Both the position numbers and the translations under genes were made by a program. Under the pieces are notes generated by a model. It was given only the letters and a program-made list of their open reading frames with translations. It did not search any database and was not told the origin of the DNA. From Adiantum capillus-veneris (Eukaryota; Streptophyta; Polypodiopsida; Polypodiales; Pteridaceae), in the NCBI GenBank assembly GCA_014529385.2, contig CM043969.1, forward strand, positions 32,032,446 through 32,096,445: a stretch of 64,000 bases of DNA, written 5' to 3'. Below are positions 22,719-34,357 of this stretch, one piece after another (within the stretch, counting starts at the first letter, position 1; each line of letters opens with the position of its first letter).

Positions 22719-23634
22719 AAAATCGGAAGGGGGGAATGCTAACTGAGTCAACGTTAATTAACAAAAGCTGCTAAAGACCGAAGACGTACGGATGCACATC
22801 GAGGATGAATGCAAAGAAGCAGTAAAGATTGGAGTTACACATTTTTCACGTTTCCCCAAAATGGTTACGTAGTGTAAATTTCTGATTTATTTAAAGCCAT
22901 TGTAATATTTTAATGTGTTACATGCTCAATGGGAGTTCCAAGATGTAAAGAATATGTCAATTACTGTGCCTATGTTGCAGATTCAGTAATAAGTGGTGGA
23001 GTCCTAAAGTCCTTGGGCGCCCGGACATTGCATATTTTTACCCTAGGTATATAAGGCAGTGTGTAAAAGAAATTAGGGTGCTCAAGCTCATTGGTTGAGA
23101 GCACTCTTTGGTGAGAGAGCTCTTGAGGTGTGTGGCTATGGAGTCCTTGAGCTTCTCCTTGTTCATGAGACTTGATTAACATTAATCAATGATTCATTCT
23201 CTTTCACTATGCCTCTCTCATGCTTCTTATGATTTCCTATGATGCTTAGATTATTTAGATCTTAACTAATTAGTGGTTAATCTCTCTCTAATCTTGTGTG
23301 ATTGCCCTCTTTTGCTTGTGTGTGCATGTAGGTTTGATTGGAGTGTGGTGCTCAATAGATCTATGTGTGTGTGCTTGCTATCAATGTGTTGCATGATAGG
23401 ATTAGTTTCGTGTGCATCTTGCAATCATAGTGTGTGTTTTTGGGTTGATTAGAGGTGAAGAGAAGTGGATGTGGAGATTGCCCTTCATCTTGGCTTAGCT
23501 CCTCCATAGGCCGAGAAGCTCACCTCGTAGAGTTAACGGTGTGAGTGTTTCCATGTCCTATCTGGGTAGCTCATCCCTCTGTATTGACAATTTTGTTGGT
23601 CAATGGAGCTATTGCAACGATGGAGCCCCCAACA
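22719..23634 (+). repeat. Polypurine tract and 3' LTR of element A
   Basis: The PPT AAATCGGAAGGGGGGAA ends just before the LTR start TGCTAACTGAGTCAAC at 22737. The LTR ends CCCCCAACA at 23634, 898 bp long against 926 bp for the 5' copy, with many scattered substitutions and small deletions, so the insertion is old. Confidence 0.85.
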
Positions 23635-23810
23635 CCACCCCACACTTCAACTCCATAAAGAAGAACCGTTGTCACCAATGTGTCAAAAAGGTACTTCTTG
23701 AGAATCCAACACTTGATGTTTCCCCCATTACACATGTTTGCAAATGCATAGTATGTTCTCTTTCCTGCTTTCAAACAACGCATAGCACATTCATGCCACT
23801 TGTGATTGGC
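23635..23810 (-). pseudogene. LINE RT-distal segment between elements A and B
   Basis: On the minus strand it reads HKWHECAMRCLKAGKRTYYA, then NMCNGGNIKCWILKKYLFDT and LLYGVEVWGG, the thumb region and C-terminal end of a plant LINE reverse transcriptase. It continues in frame from 29336-29484 once element B and one TTGGC copy are removed. At its other end it is cut by element A after GGVEVWGG-type sequence. Confidence 0.75.
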
Positions 23811-23955
23811 TGTCAGGACAAGGGTAGGACCAGTCCGGGCCAAGGGCCAGGACGGACACGCAGTCAAGGGGGTCCCTATATTTAGAAGGCCAAGGGACTA
23901 TATAGGGCATGGCTGGGTGGTGATGAGCATGCTGAGTTCCCTTGCCCTTTCTCAC

Positions 23956-23967
23956 TGGTATCAGAGC
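23956..23967 (+). promoter_or_regulatory. Primer-binding site (tRNA-Met) of element B
   Basis: TGGTATCAGAGC starts 1 bp after the 5' LTR, the standard initiator-tRNA-Met complement of plant LTR retrotransposons. A 77-bp (CT)n tract follows at 24008-24084. Confidence 0.85.
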
Positions 23968-24004
23968 TCAGGGGGGAAGGTGAGAGCTATGGAGGAAGGG
24001 GAAG

Positions 24005-24088
<84 letters not shown>

Positions 24089-24744
24089 CATAAGTATTCG
24101 TATGGTGAAGCATGACTCATTTTTGGAGGACGGCCATGGAGGAGGCGAGTCGGAAGGTTGTGAGCATGGCATGCAAAGTCCTGGGCATGGCATGCAGAGT
24201 CGGGGGCATGGTTGTGGGAAGCAGTCCCTGTAGAGACAAGGAAGTCGAAGCCGTCACAAACAGTAGTGTGGGCACGCGGTCTTGTGAAGGACATGGAAGC
24301 CAAGACGACCTGCTCCAAACCCTGCATAGCTAGCATCTGTGGATTCGCGCTAGCGAGACGTTCCTTTTTCACAAGGGACGCAAGGACCAAGAAGCCCTGT
24401 GGTAGTCTCCAGGTGAAGCAATCTCCCTCGCGCTCTGCTCTCGGCCGCCATCTCTACTACAGGCTTTCTTTTCAATTTTTTTTAATTATTGGGCACCCTA
24501 ATGTGCCCAAAGGGCCATATTAAGGGTTTTTCCCACCACGGGTAGCCGACGTACTCCTGCCAAAGGTCGCGAACATGCGAAGGCATGCACGCAAGCCTAT
24601 GGAAGTACAACCTCATCAAGCACTATTGTCGAAGGCGATGACCGGCCTATGCTCATTCAAGGCAAGCTACCACGGACAATCTGGCTTAAAGGAAGTTAAT
24701 CTCGCTAAGTAGAAGGCCTCGGCAAAGTGCAGGTTCCCGGTCAC

Positions 24745-25010
24745 TCACGCAAGTCGGAGCTTACAGAATTTTTCAAACGAATTTCTGAACATCTGCAAGT
24801 TTTGAAGTAGCAAGGCCATATTTTTGGTAGCGGTATGAACGTCGTCGCAGGGTTTTCGACACTCGAGCACGGCTTGAGACTCAGCAAGGGTGTCGTCAAG
24901 GGCAAACTGCAACCGATCGATAGGTGCTGAAAGGCTTCGCTGTAAGCTCGATTGCGGTTTAAAGACCATGGACACATTGACTGACAGGTCGGATCGCCTG
25001 ATAAACCAGG
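24745..25010 (-). pseudogene. Candidate captured exon in element B
   Basis: On the minus strand, after an acceptor-like TTTATCAG, the frame reads SDLSVNVSMVFKPQSSL, then LSAPIDRLQFALDDTLAESQ, AVLECRKPCDDVHTATKNM and LQNLQMFRNSFEKF, ending at TGA after a donor-like GTAAGC. It is amphipathic and helical. An RPW8-like or similar helical domain came to mind but cannot be supported. It is antisense to the element. Confidence 0.25.
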
Positions 25011-25662
25011 TATGCAGTAGCTTTTGTTTTGGGTTTGATGTCGTATGTAGCTCTTGCATGCAGGCACAAGCACGGCTTGTAACAGTCTTGTATGCATTCA
25101 CCTTTTGTTGACTGCTTTGTTTGCTAAGAACCACTGTTTGATTGAGGGATCCACATCAAGCACGGCTTGAGTACACAATACTTCGACAACCCACATTCGT
25201 CAAAGGCTGAAGGTTGATACAAAGGCAACTCAGGCAGGGCCTGTGCCATCTCCGATTACGGTATTCGGAGAGGCCGAGCGGTAAGTATCAACCAATTTGT
25301 GTCTTACGTCCGTTGTTAATTTTTTCTCTCCTCGTTGTGCTATCTCGATGCGGAGGAAAGCAAGATGTTTGGGAGCACGGATCCATGCATTGGATGCATA
25401 CTCATTTCCAAGCCATTGCACCTTGCTAGGGAGCAGGCAATATAGGTTGCTTTGAACACGCAGTATCTTTCTCATTATCGGGAAATGTTATGATTCTCAA
25501 TCAGTAGAAACATTTGGCAAGGCAGTTTCCTTATGAAATTTTGACAAGGTCAAACTTTTCCTGCTAGGACATATGTGTGTCACCAAGAGCATCTGTTAGC
25601 TATGACCACTCAGGTTACATTCTTGTCTCATCCATTTGATAAATTTATGTGAAGCACGGCTT
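24864..25662. repeat. Dispersed motif (A)AGCACGGCTT in element B
   Basis: AGCACGGCTT occurs at about 24866, 25069, 25158 and 25652, always on the plus strand and usually followed by G; CAAGGCTTC near 25981 may be a fifth, altered copy. It is not in tandem. Confidence 0.5.
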
Positions 25663-26553
25663 CTATTTATGCATCTTTCTTTGCGACTCCCCACGTTTGG
25701 CCTATGCTATGAGCATACAAACTTGGGTGGACTTGACAATATGCTTGCAAGTTATTTCATCACGTATTAGACGGTATAGGATATACGAGGGCGTCTGTAC
25801 AGATATGGCTATGAGCCGTTTTGGAGCGAGTTTTTCTTTCGACATCTCCAGCCACCTGGTTACAGCAAGATGACCAGGTTAGACCATATTCAGTTTTGTT
25901 TATTTTTCCATGTTTATACATTTCAGTTGGAAAATATTGTCGGTTGTGTAAAGCAAGTGCTTTGACAATTGTACATAAAGCAAGGCTTCTCCCTGGTGCC
26001 AAGGTGCTTGGAATCACGAGCAAGGGCACATAAGCTTGAAAAAATTGGCAAAATAGGGGATCTCAGCTCTTAGACTCCCTACCAGTCTAAATTGTACAAG
26101 GTACTTACGGATGTGGTTCTCACAATGGAAGCCTTCACTCTCTGCAAGGGCTTACCATTCTTTATGCAAGGCATGCTAGTGACGTGAATTCAATGTTGCC
26201 GCTTCATGCATTACGCTTCCGCTAACACACTCGCAACTCTGTCAAGGCCAGAGTACGGATGGATGGTTGGTTGTTATCAACACTCAACAATACTAAAAAG
26301 AACCTAAAATTTCGCCTAGATTCAACGGCAACGTGCCCCTTTCAAGTCATCCTCATACAGTCACGACCCTACACGGTAGATGGTCAAGATTTAACTTGTG
26401 TTTTTTGTTGCCTCTCTCGATGAGAGCGTTATACACACAGATTGTGGAATGCTTATAGGATAAGCTGAAAGTCAGGCATAAGATGCGTCAGGGCACACAG
26501 CTTGGGTACACACTCTACAACCTTAAGGAAAGTTACTCAGCCCAGCATGCTCT

Positions 26554-26601
<48 letters not shown>

Positions 26602-29335
26602 AAGGGAATAATATAACAAGCTTTTGATACATATTCTGCTCGTGAGTCAGCTTGAGCCAAGGTGCTCTAACTCACAGCTACTAGCACATGCTTAAGATGC
26701 TACTCAAATTAGTCTTCATCGGTTCGTCGATTGAACACTATTTTGCATAAGGGCTATGAGCCAAACAGGCTAGCGCCGATGTCCGAACAAGGGTAAGACC
26801 CAACTACTGGCATTCTTTGGGTGATTGTTTTCAAGATATACCCACGGAAGTATACATCGACGTTAATGGACAAGCAAGAGTCTTGTCATTACGGATGTTT
26901 AGGGTGTCATTTTTGCACTACTTGTTTTCAGCGCGACACTCAAGTTGAGTTTTTGATAATCTTCAACTCACAACAGCTGATCTCTACAAGAAAGTCTAGA
27001 TGTAGCAATCAGTTGCGACAGCATGGCTGTCCATAAGAGCTCGGCAGTTCACTTGTGTGGATCTCCTGCTCTCTCTATAGCACTACAGAGTGTCTATGGA
27101 CATACTGTTTTGGGGGTAAGACCCGGCGGGTGATTGCTACATCACCCCATAGGCATTAAGGATCACAGTTTGATCTGCATTGAGGATCACCGTTGATCTC
27201 TCCCAGTTATACTTTCAAGGAAAGAATTTTGCAATCTACCACGCGGTAGCAGACGAACACACTTTTCAAGTTGATTCCAATCAACCTGTACACGGTTGAC
27301 AATGTTGGTTACCGTTATCTGCTAGTTGAGCAATTTCTACAAAGAGTCTTATCAAGGGGTTTGACTACGTAGATTCTAATCCAAGAGCTTGGATTGCAAA
27401 GGCAACACCTAGGCTTCCCAGTGCAAATGCTGTTTGTTTTTTCAGGTAGGGGACGTGCTCCTCTCCATTTGAATACGGGTTAGTGAACATTACGTTCAAA
27501 TCTCCAGGTATGCATCTATTGATTTGGTGTTATTCCATTTTTATTATGCTTTGCTTGGTTTTTCAAGACGTATAAGTATGCTTGAATGTTACAGAGTCAT
27601 GCCAAGGGAATGTCGGCACAAAGTATTTTTGGCCAAGTATCCAATCTATCTTTCTGCCTTATGCTGGCACGAACCTACTTGTAGGGTTCAATTTGGCACA
27701 TGTTGTCACATGGGATACAACATGGTCTAGGAACTCAAGGAGTTCGGTTTAGCCAATGTGGAGCAATGAATGAGGGTCCCTCTCACTCTTGTCGTAAAGT
27801 GTTTAGAGCTACCTCCACACACAAGTACATCTTGTACTTGTAGGATGTTCTTTTTCAGACATCCTTAGTTGAGACATATTCCACATGTGGCAAATATGAG
27901 TCTCTGGGACTGACACTGGGGCCCCCTATTTCAAATATGTGTTACGACAAAGTCCCTAAGTGCTGGTCACATCTGTTTTCTAGACCATTTTTAGCACGAC
28001 ATATCAGAAGCAATTTCGTGGCCAGAAATTGTCGGATACTTAGAATGACTTGTTAAGGTACAAGTATTGCTAAACAACATTATAGATGGTTGTTTATACA
28101 TATAGTAAATGAAAAAGTTTCATTGTTTGTATCTAAAAGTGATCACTATTTCACCTTCTATTATGGTTCAGACGTTTAAGCAAAGCTTGAAAAAGATTGC
28201 AAATGAAAGTATTTAGTTTCTTTTCAGAACTATTTACATTCCTGTTAATGTGTGCTAGGCGCATCACATTTGCCATAAGTATTGGCAAGAATTACCATGG
28301 AAATACAAGTTTGGATCTGTTTTTTGCTAAATGCATGCACACTAGGTGTTATGGCCCTTTATGCTCTGAAACTCTCCATCAGCCGCTCTTGCACTATCTC
28401 TATGAGATTACCTTTAAGTCTACTAATCACCAATAGAGGTCATGGCTCGGTTTGGGTGTTTGTGGATTTTTTAAGTTAACCACGATGGTTATTCCACACA
28501 TTGTTGATTCCTCAACAATGTTATACGCTATTGTGATTTCCCGTTTACCTGCCATCTGGGAAGACTGTCTGTAAACCGTGGGGGAAACACACCTCAGTAT
28601 TGTCAGTATCCAAGGGGATTGACAGATTACAAAGTGTAATCTTGGGCTAAAGGATATGCAAAGTACGTACATTAGCTTCATAAGCATTTATTGCTCTTTT
28701 TGGAGTTTACTTACTATCAGTTAACACATGTTGCGACTAGGTAGTCTCTTCATGTATAACTCAGGTTCTCAACCTTGAACACTCGTTAGGGTGGGGTTGT
28801 TTACTGATGATGAAGAAGAGGGCCAAGTCAAGGACTTAAAATTGGCTGATGAGTTATGTCAGCAAGTTACTTTCATGGGAAGTGACAAGAGGTACTCTTT
28901 TTGGTACACCTATGTTGTGATAAACTCGTTTACCATGCTCATGAGAGTTCTAAATGGAGTCTACACACTATGTTTGGATAGGAACCGGTACCATCAGATG
29001 GTTACAAATGGACAACAATGTAGAAAATCAAGATGTTACTCTTGGTTTCATTGAACCTCCTACTGAACCGGGTTCCGCTCAAATGAACCATTGGATCCAT
29101 GTGGGATGTTACGGTAGAAAACATTAGTGTTCTTATGAAGATACCATCACTTGTGTTTTCGCGGACGAAAATGCTTCTCCAAGGGGGGAGTAATGTCAGG
29201 ACAAGGGTAGGAAAAGTCCGGGCCAAGGGCCAGGATGGACATGCAGTCAAGGGGGTCCCTATATTTAGAAGACCAAGGGCCTATATAGGGCATGGCTGGG
29301 TGGTGATGAGCATGTTCAGTTCCCTTGCCCTTTCA

Positions 29336-29941
29336 TTGGCTGGAACCTCAAAGCCAAGGTACTTGGAGCTCTCAACAACTTCAAGTGTCTCATTATTGTA
29401 CACAATGCATGGCTTCTCCTTATGGTTGGTTTTCATAAGCGTAACCTTTGTTTTGGATTCATTCACAATCAGCCCACTATGCAAGAAAAAAATCTCAAGG
29501 ACAACCGTCCTTTTGTGCGTCTTCTAAAGTGTGTGTTAGAAGCACTACATCATCCGCATACAACCAAAGCATGATTACCGCATTGCAAATAGTGACCCCT
29601 TCAATGCCTTCTTCTTGCATAAAGTCAAGTACCATTTGTTCCAATTGATCGATGCATATACCAAAGAGAGTTGGTGACAACGGACATCCTTGTTTAACCC
29701 CCATAGTGCTTTGCAAAAATTCTAAAATTCCTCTTCCCATGCGCAATTGACACACCACCTTCTCATAGATTCGAGAAACCGCAAGCATTAATTCACTTGG
29801 CACTTGGAGTTCGTCCATCCTTCTCCACAAATTGTTACATGGAATCATATCAAAGGCTTTCTTAAAGTCCACAAAACAACAATACAATCTCTTGCCTTTC
29901 AACCGACTTTCCTTCATGAGAACACGAAGAATGACAATATG

Positions 29942-29944
<3 letters not shown>
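29336..29944 (-). pseudogene. LINE reverse transcriptase core, 5'-truncated
   Basis: On the minus strand from 29944 the frame reads HIVILRVLMKESRLKGKR, then CCFVDFKKAFD (RT motif with the first catalytic Asp), MGVKQGCPLSPTLFG, and LWLYADDVVLL (the catalytic Y-A-D-D box). A frameshift near 29500 leads to FFLHSGLIVNESKTKVTLMK and SSKYLGFEVPAN. These are hallmark motifs of non-LTR (LINE) retrotransposon ORF2 in plants. The N-terminal endonuclease is absent: the sequence is cut at 29944 by a (GA)n tract. The 3' parts lie at 23635-23810 and 13478-14052. Confidence 0.85.

Positions 29945-30014
<70 letters not shown>
29945..30014. repeat. (GA)n microsatellite at the LINE 5' truncation
   Basis: About 70 bp of uninterrupted GA abut the truncated LINE. 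Another GA tract in the same sense abuts the LINE 3' end at 13442-13477, so the LINE may have landed inside one (GA)n tract. Confidence 0.9.
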
Positions 30015-30016
<2 letters not shown>

Positions 30017-30133
30017 AACTTTGTAATGCCCACGTCTCACTAAGGTGGCTCCGTCTCAAGATGAGTTTGTCATTCCCAAGTCTTTTTGAGATAGCTCTAC
30101 TTCAAGGCTCGTCCTAGGTCTTACTAAGGTGGT

Positions 30134-30177
<44 letters not shown>

Positions 30178-31189
30178 GTTCATACTCTCTCCTTATTCAA
30201 AACTAGTATGTGACCCGCCCATTGCTGCAACTAATTAGAAGCAAAGATTAGAATGAAGTATCTGACTATAATCAGGAGAAGTAAATGTGGTGGACATCTT
30301 ATTTGCAAAAATAGTTTGTGTTCTATCAAAGCGACAAACGGCCGGCCAAATGAGACATCTTGGACTCGGAACTTGATGACATCAATTTTATCCATTGGTA
30401 TGTTGAGCTTAGAAAATGCTTCCATTGTGGGCAAAGTCCAGTTCTACTTCAAGAGTGTTTGTGTATTGTATACTTGTGTCTTGTGTGGTGTCCGAAACAC
30501 CGACAACTAGACCTAGGCATTTATAATTGAATCTTGAAAAGTAGATGGTAATGGGAGCAAATGTTCAATAAAATGGGGAGGCACTAAATAGCAACGAGCT
30601 TCTATCTATACTAGAAGAGATGTGGCCATTGATCCATACACAGAGGTGATAGTGCAACTTGTCTACTACGAACATGTTTTGTGTTCTTGACTAACATTCA
30701 AATAGTGCCCTTTTTACCAGGTTTAAACACTTGATGAGAGAAGCCACTTCTACAAGGATTGAAGTTGGCACTTAGTCTCAATTGCTACGTCTAAAGAACA
30801 GTTGTGGGTATAAGTTTTTCCATGCCATGCTATTTCTAGGACAATCCACAGATCCAACTAAAAGATGTCACGTATTCAAAATGTCAATCAACGGGCCCGG
30901 GTCTGGTGTCGAGCTAGTAAATAGAATGCGACAAGACGAGAATGGAGACTTGCGAAGGAGCTGGGTTTGCTTTCATCACATGCAAAGAGTGGTGGGGTGG
31001 ACAACAATGGCAACCCATGTCTACAATCCTGCATAAGTCCTATGCTAACAGCTTATGAATCACTCTTCATTTGTTTGAGGCATTGATTAATCATTTCTCT
31101 ATGCAGAATTCAAGAGATGCAAATAATTTCTCTCTGTGAAATGAAAGAAGAAGACACGCAGACACAAATCATGTTATGGGAAATGACGA
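30015..31189. other. Undetermined region with short coding-like frames
   Basis: The phrase CTCACTAAGGTGGCTCCGTC near 30036 recurs altered at 30121 beside a (CT)n tract (30138-30175). A minus-strand frame 30231-30434 (KLNIPMDKIDVIKFRVQDV) and a plus-strand frame 30782-31036 (RCHVFKMSINGPGSGVELVN, then VCFHHMQRVVGWTTMATHV) look protein-like but match no family known to me. The second may belong to the copia remnant downstream. Confidence 0.35.
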
Positions 31190-31361
31190 ATGCAGTGTTG
31201 TTGGATAACGGACATCATCCAATATGTGCATGAGCATATTGGGAGTAGAGCATGCACATTTTCACATGACACAATATGTGCATGAGAAATTCTAAGACAA
31301 GTCTTGTGAGAAGTTTGAAGCTTTCTGCAAAGCTTTGGGCTTACTCCCCTTTGTGGACTGA
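31190..31361 (+). pseudogene. Ty1/copia polyprotein C-terminal remnant
   Basis: The frame reads VEHAHFHMTQYVHEKF (31237-31284) and, in another frame, CEKFEAFCKALGLLPFVD before a TGA at 31359. The latter is the typical end of copia RNase H (KF..F...LGL), and the former resembles the H-I-E-V-x-x-H-F segment just before it. A frameshift separates them, and the rest of gag-pol is missing or unrecognisable. Confidence 0.5.
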
Positions 31362-31437
31362 TCGTGTCCTCAGGGCATGGCACTTTTCTTTACCCTATGT
31401 GCCAGCTCTCGTTCACCGCATCACTCCAGGGGGGATT

Positions 31438-31677
31438 TGTTAACATATATATGTGGTAGTGATATGTGTGACCCTCGTGTGATCACACTTAGGACCGTCG
31501 GGGCATTTTTTCCCTCACTAGGAGGTTTTTCCCCCTGTGCATTGTATATACGCCCATCACTCTAGGGCTAACTTATCTTTCCATTGCACACTAAGTGATA
31601 CACTCTCTATTGTGTGCCTTGAGCTTCCTTCGTCTTCTCCAAGCTGTGTGTGTTTTCCTGCAACCCTAATTCCAACA
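31438..31677 (+). repeat. Copia-type 3' LTR (240 bp)
   Basis: Starts TGTTAACATATATATG and ends CTAATTCCAACA, and is preceded by the PPT CCAGGGGGGATT (31427-31437). It contains a TATATACG box (about 31546). The 5' partner is not in the window, so the element is truncated. Confidence 0.6.
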
Positions 31678-33133
31678 ACTTTGTTTTCCAAAATTATAGC
31701 TTACTACCTCCCGCTCATGGTGTTAACGCAGGATTAGAAGCACTTCTACAATCTTGAAAAGCTTTTCAAATTTTCTACACTTATTTTTCTTCCTCCCCCC
31801 TTCTTGCCACATGATGTTGGACCTTTTAATAATGTTTGCTATGTGACTACCTAATACCTATTATCTTTCTGTTTAGTACTCAATCATGTCTTTCTTAAGT
31901 TCATACTTTTATAAATGTGATAGTGTTTGTTTCATTCTCGAACATGTGTTTTTTTTTTGTGAATTCGCTTATTATTGGCTTTCTGAAACAAGCCTTAGAG
32001 AAGAAGAGAGTTAGGCGTACATTTGATATCCTATTATTTTCTATAGTAATTGGAGTTCTTTTTAGTTTTTAGTTTGCCAAAATAAGGGCTTACTAAAAAC
32101 GTTTTTCGTAAGCGAACAAAATAATGGCATTATTAAACTCTTCTATTTTTAAAGTAAAAATTTGAAGCATTTGCCGGTATTTACGTTGAAACGCTATATA
32201 TAAAATTCTTCCGGTTTTTGTCAAAGGCAAGCTCAGAATCTAGTCTCGAACGTCTGGGAATACTGGTCAAAAGGTCCCTTCATTTCATAGCCTTACATTC
32301 CTTTACTTCCTTTCCATTTTATTTATTTTTTTAGAATGCCAACGTGACCTGTTACCAAGTTACCATTAACCATTAATTTGTCTCTAGTACCGACAGAGCA
32401 TGGTGTTGTGTAAAAGTGCGAATAGCCAGCCCAACAAACGCTTGCATCAGGCTTCACCGACGTGCTTCTTCTGACGGGCAATTGCGGGTCTTGCCTCTAA
32501 GGCGTCCTACGTAGCTCCCCATTTGTAGATCCTGTTCTGTTGTGGCCGCAAGTAAGTCCTTCGTGGGTGGAGAGAGAGAGAGAGAGAGAGATCTATGATC
32601 TATTTAAGTTTGCGTTTTGCAAATGTAAGCTCCTGCTGTTCCTTGCACTGCTGGTTTATATGAACTTCTTTGCCAGATTACTGCATGTTTTTGCGAATGC
32701 CAATGCATCAAATACATAAAATAAGATTCTTGCTTTGGGATTTTATTTCTTAGATCCTAGTGCACCCCCGCAACCACTTTCGCTCCTGAGAAATAATCTC
32801 ATTGCCTTGTTCTGAGCCAGCACTCTAGTTTTTCATTAAGATATATGTCTTGCCTGGCTGTTCGGACTCCAGCATCTCAGAATCATATGTTTTCATGATC
32901 GACATGCTGTGACTACCGGAGAATGATTTGTGTTCTTTTTGAGGCAGAGAGATGTGATGGATATCCTTCTGTTGCGGATTTCCAGTTATTTACAGATTAA
33001 TGCAAGTTCACATTTTGTTTGCAACAATGTACAAAGTGAAAGAAATCACCGTGAATTAGGCATCGATCGCCTCTACGCATCGACATGACTTTAGAGACTG
33101 GGATGCATAGCCACAAAAATATGCTTTTCAGTA
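31678..33133. other. No recognised feature
   Basis: AT-rich sequence with a short (GA)n tract at 32571-32590 and no supported coding region. The last 50 bp lead into a truncated gypsy integrase. Confidence 0.5.
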
Positions 33134-33780
33134 ACACGATACACTCTTCGACAGGAAAGGCGCCATTTGAGATTGTTGAAGGTGCTACGAAGGTTCCACC
33201 CTTCCTAAGCACGAAAGATAAGATTTTTGAAGCGGATGAGTATACGTGCGACTTAGACACGGCTTTTGCCAAGGTCTGCGAGGCTTTGCAGAAATCTCAA
33301 GAACGACAGAAAAAGGCAGCGGATCGCCATTGTCGCGATTTGAAATTGAAGGAGGATGATTGGGTGCTCTTATGTTTTGAGAAGAGAAAGGAGAGGCTTT
33401 GTCCAAAGCTTAGTATGCGATACTACGGACCTTTTCAGATCTCTAAAAGATTAATGATGTCTCCTTCCTAGTGAAACTGCCTGACACTTGGAGGATTCAC
33501 AATGCATTCCATGCGAGTCTCTTGAAACCTTTTGAAGGTGATGTGCCTGATGATGGGGAGCCTGATGAGCAACCTGAAGTGGAAGAAAACAAGGAGATCT
33601 TTGTTCCTGAACAGATTTTGGCACATAAGGATACGAAGAATAAGCGTAAAGTCCGAAGGCGGTTCTTGGTTAAGTTCAAGAACTATCCTGCATTGGATGC
33701 GAAGTGGATGGAGGAGGAGGACCTAGCAGATACTCCTTAGATTGTGAAACTTTACCTCGAAGCTTTTGGTTTAGCATAGT
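33134..33780 (+). pseudogene. Truncated gypsy copy P1: integrase end and chromodomain
   Basis: Begins abruptly at NTIHSSTGKAPFEIVEG, inside the integrase core, and continues through AFAKVCEALQKSQERQKKAA (basic C-terminal region) and RYYGPFQI. A frameshift near 33465 leads to LPDTWRIHNAFHASLLKPF and the chromodomain-like RRRFLVKFKNYPALDAKWM, with a stop near 33738. Chromodomains of such elements guide integration to particular chromatin. It matches P2, M1 and M2 closely, so it is the same family. Confidence 0.8.
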
Positions 33781-34357
33781 CTACTCCAAATGGAACCTAG
33801 AATTCAGCTTGGCCGGAGATCTGGTGCAGTGGGATGCACAAGAGGGGAGTTACTCCGCTCCTTTGTCAACAAATGCCTCAATTTTTGATATTAGTGACTG
33901 ATGTCTCTTTGAGCTTTAGGGATACTGTGAGCTCACAATATTCTGCTGCATGACCTTATGAAATGGAATTCTTGAATATAAAACTGATTTGTTCTTGACT
34001 TGTTTTTAAGTGCAGGAACTGATAGACGAAATGACTGCAGCATTTTGGTCTAATTGATCTCGAATAGACATGGTTGCAATAGGGGTTAGTCAATCGGGCA
34101 ACGATGAGGTCTCGACTGGATCTAGATGCGATTGCTAGCTACATTGCCGATACATCACGGTCTAAGATCCGAATGAATGTTGAATGTCATGTGATGTCCT
34201 TGATGTCGTGTGATGTGACTGTCGATTGGTACATGTGCTAGATGTGTGTTCCTAGTGCGTGGGTACTAACAGTCAGTGTCTGCTAAGAGGGTTTATGGCC
34301 TTTGTCTGTTTTGCAGGCGTAATTGAGGGCGATTACAATGCTTTCAAGAGGGGGGTA

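Larger units (their letters stand above)
14053..23634 (+). mobile_element. Element A: 9.6 kb Ty3-like LTR retrotransposon, degenerate
   Basis: Two direct LTRs (14053-14978 and 22737-23634), a tRNA-Asp-type PBS and a PPT define a complete element in plus orientation. Flanking pentamers CAACC (14048-14052) and CCACC (23635-23639) differ at one base, consistent with an old 5-bp duplication. The only clear coding remnant is an integrase core piece near 20806-21075. PBS type and that sequence fit the Tat/Athila side of Ty3 elements. It sits inside a minus-strand LINE and itself hosts a TRIM at 17282-19125. Confidence 0.85.
24085..29178. other. Interior of element B, no recognisable retrotransposon genes
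   Basis: Both strands were read for RT, integrase, protease and zinc-knuckle motifs and none was seen. The longest plausible frames are short (24745-25010 minus; 28791-29054 plus, starting GLFTDDEEEGQVKDLKLADE). A donor-like end (GAGCG/GTAAGTATC at 25281) follows a coding-looking run with GPVPSPITVFGEAE. Such pieces suggest captured host exons, but none could be identified. A (CT)n tract lies at 26552-26599. Confidence 0.45.
23811..29335 (+). mobile_element. Element B: 5.5 kb element with 142-144 bp LTRs
   Basis: Direct repeats 23811-23954 and 29194-29335 start TGTCAGGACAAGGG and end CA. They differ by about eight substitutions and a 2-bp indel (about 94 percent identity by eye). TTGGC flanks both sides exactly (23806-23810, 29336-29340). 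A tRNA-Met PBS (TGGTATCAGAGC, 23956-23967) and a PPT (CCAAGGGGGGAGTAA, 29179-29193) complete the set. The LTRs contain TATATTTAG and TATATAGGG. The 5.2 kb interior shows no gag, protease, RT or integrase motif, so this is a non-autonomous element of TRIM-like LTR size but with a very long interior. It is inserted in the LINE. Confidence 0.85.

Noticed and set aside
24741-25134. Assignment of the minus-strand frame to an RPW8-like domain
   Set aside because: Only general helical character supports it; no diagnostic motif was seen, so it is left as an unidentified candidate exon.
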